From: Oscillospiraceae bacterium
GTDB lineage: Bacteria > Bacillota > Clostridia > Oscillospirales > Oscillospiraceae
Assembly (NCBI GenBank): GCA_902801295.1
Contig: CADCHN010000002.1
Location: 46,119-110,118, forward strand
Direction of reading: 5' to 3'
DNA length: 64,000 nucleotides
Part shown: positions 59,599 to 64,000 of the stretch, one piece after another
Layout: the number at the start of each line of letters is the position of its first letter
How positions within the stretch are numbered: the first letter of the stretch is position 1
Translations under genes and position numbers: made by a program
The notes under the pieces: model-generated
The model's input: the letters and a program-made list of their open reading frames with translations, nothing else
What the model was told of the DNA's origin: nothing
Database searches by the model: none

Positions 59599-60186
59599 TC
59601 ATTCGATCGTGCCCAACTCGTCGAGGTTCAGCTCGAAAGCGGGGATAAAGTGCTCCAGAAAATAGGCGACCTCGGGCAGGGGGGAGGCCTCCAGCACCGC
59701 GCGCGTCTGCTTTTCGGCGGAGAGGAACTCATTGTTGCCAGCTTTGCGCTCCTCGATGCACTTGATGTAGGCCGAGAGCTTGTCGGCGGCCTTGACGAGA
59801 TCGTGCAGGCGCTGCTGCGTCTCGCCGGTCAGCAGCGGCTCGTAGGCCGGGCGCAGCTCGGCCGGGAGGGTCGCCAGGAGCTTGTCGCAGGCGAGCTGTT
59901 CCACCTGCTTGTAGGCGCCCCGGATGTCCGCGCTGTGGTATTTGATCGGCGTGGGCAGGTCGCCGGTGAGGATCTCGCTTGCGTCGTGGTAGAGTGCCAC
60001 GGCGGCGGCCTCGTTCGGGTCGCAGGGAACGCCGAACACGTCGCGCCGGATCACACCCAGCGCGTGGGCGATCACCGCCACCATGTGGCTGTGCTCCTGG
60101 ATGTTTTCGGGCAGGGAATTGCGCATCAGGCTCCAACGGCCGATATAGCGCATGCGGGAAATATAGGCGAAAAAGTTGTCGCTCAT
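59599..60186 (-). CDS. YfbR-like HD-domain 5'-deoxynucleotidase
   Basis: 195 residues from the ATG at 60186. The reading frame continues upstream for 3.4 kb opposite typA, but that part is spurious. The HD phosphohydrolase motif is intact: His in NIQEHSHMVAVIAH (about 33), YHDASEILTGDLPTPIKY with the HD pair (about 67-68), and a distal Asp in KAADKLSAYIKC. It resembles E. coli YfbR, which removes phosphate from dNMPs. AAAGG precedes the start. It is followed by DUF896. Confidence 0.85.
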   Translation of the reverse strand: MSDNFFAYISRMRYIGRWSLMRNSLPENIQEHSHMVAVIAHALGVIRRDVFGVPCDPNEAAAVALYHDASEILTGDLPTPIKYHSADIRGAYKQVEQLACDKLLATLPAELRPAYEPLLTGETQQRLHDLVKAADKLSAYIKCIEERKAGNNEFLSAEKQTRAVLEASPLPEVAYFLEHFIPAFELNLDELGTIE

Positions 60187-60280
60187 GCTTCGGATGCCTT
60201 TCTGTGTTTGTGTTTTGCCATTGTAGCACGCCGCCGCGCAAAAAGCAACGCTCCGCACCGGGAAAAATGCGGATAAACTG

Positions 60281-60309
60281 TTGCATTTTCCCGGGAGCAA
60301 TGTTAAAAT
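60281..60309 (+). promoter_or_regulatory. Promoter of typA
   Basis: TTGCAT (60281-60286) and TAAAAT (60304-60309), 17-base spacer, 36 bases before the typA start. Confidence 0.68.
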
Positions 60310-60345
60310 CCAATTTCGTGTAAACGAAGCAAGGAGCGAAAAACT

Positions 60346-62166
60346 ATGGATAAACTGAGAAATATTGCGATCATCGCCCACGTTGACCACGGCAAGACCA
60401 CGCTCGTGGACGAGATGCTCAAGCAGTCCGGCGTCTACCGGGAGAATCAGGAAGTGGTCGACCGCGTGATGGACTCGAACGACCTCGAGCGCGAGCGCGG
60501 CATCACCATCATGGCAAAGAACACCGCCGTCTGGTACGGCGACACAAAAATTAATATTGTAGACACCCCGGGCCACGCCGACTTCGGCGGCGAGGTGGAG
60601 CGCATTTTGAAAATGGTCAACGGCGTCATCCTGCTGGTCGACGCGGCAGAGGGCCCCATGCCCCAGACCCGCTTCGTGCTCAGCCGCGCGCTGGAGCTCG
60701 GCCACCGGGTCATCGTCGTCATCAACAAGATCGACCGCCCGGACCAGCGCATCCACGAGGTCGTGGACGAGGTGCTGGAGCTGCTGATGGATCTGGACGC
60801 GACCGACGAGCAGCTCGATTCGCCGATGCTCTTCTGCTCCGGCCGCAACGGCACCGCAAGCTATTCGCCCGAGGTCGTCGGCACCGACCTCAAGCCCCTG
60901 TTTGAGACGATCCTGGAGTATATTCCCGCCCCCGATATGGACGAGGACGCGCCCTTCCAGATGCTCGTGAGCAGCATTGATTATAATGAATACGTCGGCC
61001 GCATCGCCATCGGCCGCATCGAGCGCGGCGTGATCCACCAGAACGAGGAGATCGAGGTCTGCAACTATCACAATCCCGACGCGCCGACGATGAAGGCCAA
61101 GGCCGTGAGCCTGTACCAGTTTGACGGCCTCAACCGTGTGCCCGTCACCGAGGCCTCCGCCGGCAACATCATCGCCATGAGCGGCATCGGCGACATCACG
61201 ATCGGCGATACGATCTGCGCGCGCGGCGCGGCGGAGCCTCTGGCCTTCGTCAAGATCGGCGCGCCGACGATGGAGATGACCTTCTCCGTCAACGACAGCC
61301 CCTTCGCCGGGCAGGAGGGCAAGTTTGTCACCTCCCGCCAGATCCGCGAGCGCCTCTTCCGCGAGACGCTCAAGGACGTTTCCCTGCGCGTCAGCGACGT
61401 GGAAAACAGCACCGACAGCTTCCGCGTGGCCGGCCGCGGCGAGATGAGCCTCTCGATCCTGATTGAGACGATGCGCCGCGAGGGCTATGAGTTCCAGGTC
61501 TCGCCTCCGCGCGTGCTGTACCAGGAGATCGACGGCAAGATCTGCGAGCCGATGGAGCGCGTGGTGGTGGACGTCCCGTCCGACGCGATGGGCTCCGTGA
61601 TGGAGAAGCTCGGCCAGCGCAAGGGCGAGTTTATCGAGATGACCCCGGTGGGCAGCCGCATCAAGCTGGAGTTCCTGGTGCCCTCCCGCGGCCTCTTCGG
61701 CTACCGCAACGAATTTCTGACTGACACCCGGGGCGAGGGCATCCTGGCCTCCGTCTTTGAACGCTACGAGCCCTTCCGCGGCGACATTGCCCGCCGCACC
61801 ACCGGCTCTCTCATCGCCTTCGAGACCGGCGAGGCCGTGGCCTACGGCCTGTGGAACGCGCAGGACCGCGGGGCGCTGTTCATCACGCCCGGCACCAAGG
61901 TCTATGCCGGCATGATCGTCGGCGTCTCGCCCAAGTCGGACGACATCCCGGTCAACGTCTGCCGCACCAAGCACCTGACCAACACCCGCGCCTCCGGCTC
62001 GGACGAGGCTCTGCGCCTGATCCCGCCGCGCCAGATGAGCCTGGAGCAGTGCCTGGAGTTCCTGGCCGACGACGAGCTGCTCGAGGTCACGCCGAAGAAC
62101 CTGCGCCTGCGCAAGAGCATCCTCGATCACAGCCTGCGCATGAAGACCCTGATGCGCAACCGCTGA
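60346..62166 (+). CDS. typA: Ribosome-associated GTPase TypA/BipA
   Basis: 606 residues, ATG with AAGGAG. G domain motifs: IAHVDHGKTTL (G1, about 9-19), RERGITI (G2), DTPGHADFGGEVER (G3), NKIDR (G4). Translation factor domains II and III, the EF-G-like V and the TypA-specific C-terminal domain follow. It is a translational GTPase that helps ribosome assembly and stress or cold growth. The following gene is close but has its own style of codon use. Confidence 0.97.
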   Translation: MDKLRNIAIIAHVDHGKTTLVDEMLKQSGVYRENQEVVDRVMDSNDLERERGITIMAKNTAVWYGDTKINIVDTPGHADFGGEVERILKMVNGVILLVDAAEGPMPQTRFVLSRALELGHRVIVVINKIDRPDQRIHEVVDEVLELLMDLDATDEQLDSPMLFCSGRNGTASYSPEVVGTDLKPLFETILEYIPAPDMDEDAPFQMLVSSIDYNEYVGRIAIGRIERGVIHQNEEIEVCNYHNPDAPTMKAKAVSLYQFDGLNRVPVTEASAGNIIAMSGIGDITIGDTICARGAAEPLAFVKIGAPTMEMTFSVNDSPFAGQEGKFVTSRQIRERLFRETLKDVSLRVSDVENSTDSFRVAGRGEMSLSILIETMRREGYEFQVSPPRVLYQEIDGKICEPMERVVVDVPSDAMGSVMEKLGQRKGEFIEMTPVGSRIKLEFLVPSRGLFGYRNEFLTDTRGEGILASVFERYEPFRGDIARRTTGSLIAFETGEAVAYGLWNAQDRGALFITPGTKVYAGMIVGVSPKSDDIPVNVCRTKHLTNTRASGSDEALRLIPPRQMSLEQCLEFLADDELLEVTPKNLRLRKSILDHSLRMKTLMRNR

Positions 62167-62214
62167 ATACGAGAAAGAATACCTGCGATTATTATTTAAA
62201 CAAGGATAACTGCG

Positions 62215-63630
62215 ATGAAAAAAGTGGTCTATTGCCTGATCCTGCTGCTCACAGTTGCTGCTCTTTGTTTGATCTTTTTCGTGCCCGGCCCGCGTTTGAC
62301 CGATGTTCTGCGGTCCGTCAAAGGTGGGGCGCATGCCGAGGTCAAGCTCCGAGGGGACAGAGAAGTTTTTGTGGAATATGGCGAGGACTATGAGGACCCC
62401 GGGGCCGATGCCTGGTTTGTCAACCTGGACGGAAGCCGCGAGCCGCTGGAGCTTACTCCTTCGACAGTCGATACCAAGGTGCTCGGAACGACGGAGGTCA
62501 ACTACAATGTCGTCCGGGACGGCGAGACGCTTGCCAGTGTCAGCCGCTTTGTTACCGTCTGGGATACTACGCCGCCGGAGATCACGCTTCTCGATGAGCC
62601 CGGCGATCACGACTACCTGGCCGTGGACAATTACGACGGCGATATCAGCGCCTGGCTGGTGCGTCAGGATGCGGGCGACCGGATCGTGTACACCGTGAGG
62701 GATTCCTCGGGCAATGAAGCAAGGGCGGAACGGATGAAGGCTCCCGCGCTGGAATTTGAGGGAGGAGACGATATTCAGCTGCCGGCGGACTACCGCCTTG
62801 CCGAGCTGGGCGTCAGCGCTCATGATATGTTCGGACGGGATCTGACGGACCGCATCAGGGTTGAGGGGCAAATCATCCCGTGGAAGCCGGGCAATTATGA
62901 GCTGAACTACTCCGTGAAAGACGACTTCGGCCGAAGCTCCACCGCCACGCGGCACGTTGAGGTCGTCAAGGTGAATCTTCCGGAGACGGCTCTGCAGGAA
63001 AAGGTGATTTATCTGACCTTCAATGGCGGCCCGTCCAGGCTGACAGACGATCTGCTGGATATGCTGGCCAAGTACGATGTAAAGGTTACCTTCTTTGTCA
63101 GCTACTCCAATCCCGACTGCGCGGATCTGATCGGACGCGCTTATCGAGAGGGCCACAGCATCGGCCTGTACTGCTATGAGCAGAATACCGGAGTGCTCTA
63201 TGCCAGCGAAGCAAGTTATTTTAAATCCTTCGATAAAATGGAAGAAATCATCCGTGAACAGACCGGGGAATACACCCGGCTCGTCCGTTTTGTCGGAGGC
63301 AGCTCCAATACCGTCAGCGTAGACAGCAACTCCAACATCATGGGTGCGCTGGCCAGAGATCTGACCAATATGGGCTATCGCTATTACGACTGGAATATCC
63401 AGCCGGAGAACGACGCCTGCGATTATAATGCGGCCTTTCTGACGATGCGCTATGATGTGGAGCGTATTTGCGGGGAAGGAAAGGAAGCACCAGTCGTGCT
63501 GCTGCACGATACCGGCAGTTGGAATATTCTTGCTGCGGAACTGATGATCCAGTGGGGACTGGAAAACGGCTATACCTTCAAGGGCATCGACATGACAAGC
63601 CCGGAGGTTCATCACCCGAGCTGCTATTAA
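62215..63630 (+). CDS. Polysaccharide deacetylase (NodB fold) homologue with lost metal ligands
   Basis: 471 residues; ATG with AAGGATA. An N-terminal signal anchor (about 3-23) is followed by two beta-sandwich, cadherin-like/DUF5011-type repeats (about 40-115 and 120-250) and a NodB-like domain (about 262-465). Conserved landmarks of the clostridial family remain (VIYLTFNGGPSRLTDDLLD, RFVGGSSNTVSVDSN, YYDWNIQPENDA). However, the catalytic base and metal Asp (usual TFDDGPS) are N270-G271. The metal histidines (usual H-T-x-x-H) are replaced by residues in GLYCYEQNTG (319-325). It therefore probably cannot deacetylate and may only bind glycan. Confidence 0.82.
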   Translation: MKKVVYCLILLLTVAALCLIFFVPGPRLTDVLRSVKGGAHAEVKLRGDREVFVEYGEDYEDPGADAWFVNLDGSREPLELTPSTVDTKVLGTTEVNYNVVRDGETLASVSRFVTVWDTTPPEITLLDEPGDHDYLAVDNYDGDISAWLVRQDAGDRIVYTVRDSSGNEARAERMKAPALEFEGGDDIQLPADYRLAELGVSAHDMFGRDLTDRIRVEGQIIPWKPGNYELNYSVKDDFGRSSTATRHVEVVKVNLPETALQEKVIYLTFNGGPSRLTDDLLDMLAKYDVKVTFFVSYSNPDCADLIGRAYREGHSIGLYCYEQNTGVLYASEASYFKSFDKMEEIIREQTGEYTRLVRFVGGSSNTVSVDSNSNIMGALARDLTNMGYRYYDWNIQPENDACDYNAAFLTMRYDVERICGEGKEAPVVLLHDTGSWNILAAELMIQWGLENGYTFKGIDMTSPEVHHPSCY

Positions 63631-63648
63631 CGAAACGAGAAATTTTTG

Positions 63649-63677
63649 TTGACATCATGCCGCTTCCATGCTAATAT
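63649..63677 (+). promoter_or_regulatory. Promoter of rpsO
   Basis: TTGACA (63649-63654) and TAATAT (63672-63677) with a 17-base spacer, about 114 bases before rpsO, leaving a long leader. Confidence 0.78.
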
Positions 63678-63696
63678 GCTACGGAACGCCCGCGCG

Positions 63697-63780
63697 CTGC
63701 GATGTGGGGTCATGCCGCTGATGCGGCGTCCTTTCCGCCCCATTTCCCGGCCGCAGGGTATAGAATCACATTGAAAGGGG
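63697..63780 (+). promoter_or_regulatory. Structured rpsO leader, candidate S15 autoregulatory RNA
   Basis: Nested pairings CTGCG (63697-63701)/CGCAG (63752-63756), GTGGGG (63704-63709)/CCCCAT (63738-63743) and hairpin GCCGC-TGAT-GCGGC (63714-63727) form a long stem in the leader. S15 represses its own mRNA in many bacteria through such leaders. Confidence 0.45.
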
Positions 63781-63790
63781 AAACATCACC

Positions 63791-64000
63791 ATGATCACCA
63801 AGGAAAAGAAAACCGGCGTTATCGAAGCCAATGCTGTGCACGAGGGCGATACCGGCTCTCCCGAAGTCCAGGTTGCGATCTGGACCGAGCGTATCCGCGA
63901 ACTCACCGAGCACCTGAAGCAGCATCCCAACGACGACCACAGCCGTCTGGGCATGTACCAGCTCGTCGGCAAGCGCCGCCGCATGCTGGACTATCTGGCG
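63791..64000 (+). CDS. rpsO: 30S ribosomal protein S15 (partial, N-terminal 70 residues)
   Basis: The gene starts at the ATG at 63791 with GAAAGGGG upstream and runs off the right edge. The visible 70 residues contain [17 protein letters not shown], the [19 protein letters not shown] region and [11 protein letters not shown], the S15 signature. It binds 16S rRNA early in 30S assembly. Normally pnp follows; that lies outside the window. Confidence 0.95.
   Translation, partial: MITKEKKTGVIEANAVHEGDTGSPEVQVAIWTERIRELTEHLKQHPNDDHSRLGMYQLVGKRRRMLDYLA

Noticed and set aside
59599..63615. 1338-codon open frame on minus, across typA and the deacetylase gene
   Set aside because: Only its last 195 codons (start 60186) are a real HD-domain gene. 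The rest lies antisense to typA and the deacetylase homologue and has the low-complexity His/Asp/Ala/Gly composition of a GC-rich antisense frame.

Overview
The window is a dense, GC-rich (roughly 60 % or more by eye) bacterial chromosome segment. No intergenic stretch exceeds about 210 bases, and I see no tRNA, rRNA, CRISPR array, insertion sequence or prophage gene. The gene content points to an anaerobic, probably spore-forming Clostridia, most likely Oscillospiraceae/Ruminococcaceae-like. Supporting genes are the ferredoxin:NADP oxidoreductase pair NfnA/NfnB, a rubrerythrin, a 2[4Fe-4S] ferredoxin, the holB-ricT gene order, a SpoVB-type flippase next to HU and RqcP, ECF-type vitamin transporters, GlgC/GlgD glycogen synthesis, and a preQ1-type leader in front of queT. 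The species call is an inference from gene content only.

Left part (1-15.8 kb): nfnAB (partial), a dCMP deaminase, queuosine genes (queH, then queT behind a riboswitch), galU, thiT behind a TPP riboswitch and terminator, cdsA-mutY, a cassette of two alpha/beta hydrolases plus an ATP-grasp ligase, psuG, an exported NAGPA-type glycosidase with a small membrane protein, an M-domain-less ClpC/ClpA-type unfoldase, a 56-residue ferredoxin and a TrmN6-like methyltransferase.

Middle (15.8-38.3 kb): hpf, then hup-rqcP and a spoVB-type flippase, then a probable four-gene operon htpG-hemW-vanW-metG. These are followed by a DUF364 protein, ohrR with its own operator, a TSCPD protein, holB-ricT, a lipoprotein and the operon M16-M16-lgt-hypothetical. 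The section ends with hypA and an 893-residue multi-cluster iron-sulfur flavoprotein.

Right part (38.3-64 kb): a giant cyclic beta-1,2-glucan synthase-like protein (about 2286 aa), a FAD-dependent oxidoreductase, and a C-terminally short MocR-type regulator divergent from an ECF S component. Then come rubrerythrin, prfB, prs-pth, glgC-glgD-glgP-psuK, an ECF sigma/putative anti-sigma pair, a DUF896 protein, an HD-domain nucleotidase, typA, a degenerate polysaccharide-deacetylase homologue and the start of rpsO.

Most of the window is housekeeping. The more unusual parts are the hydrolase/hydrolase/ATP-grasp cassette, the multi-cluster flavoprotein with HypA but no hydrogenase, the degenerate deacetylase, the short MocR gene ending inside a shared terminator, a promoter followed at once by an intrinsic terminator at 45.3-45.4 kb, and perfect palindromes on the rubrerythrin and hpf promoters. 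Many long antisense open frames (up to 1594 codons) lie opposite GC-rich genes and are not real genes. Promoter and terminator calls were made by eye from -35/-10 spacing and hairpin plus T-run, without any computation.
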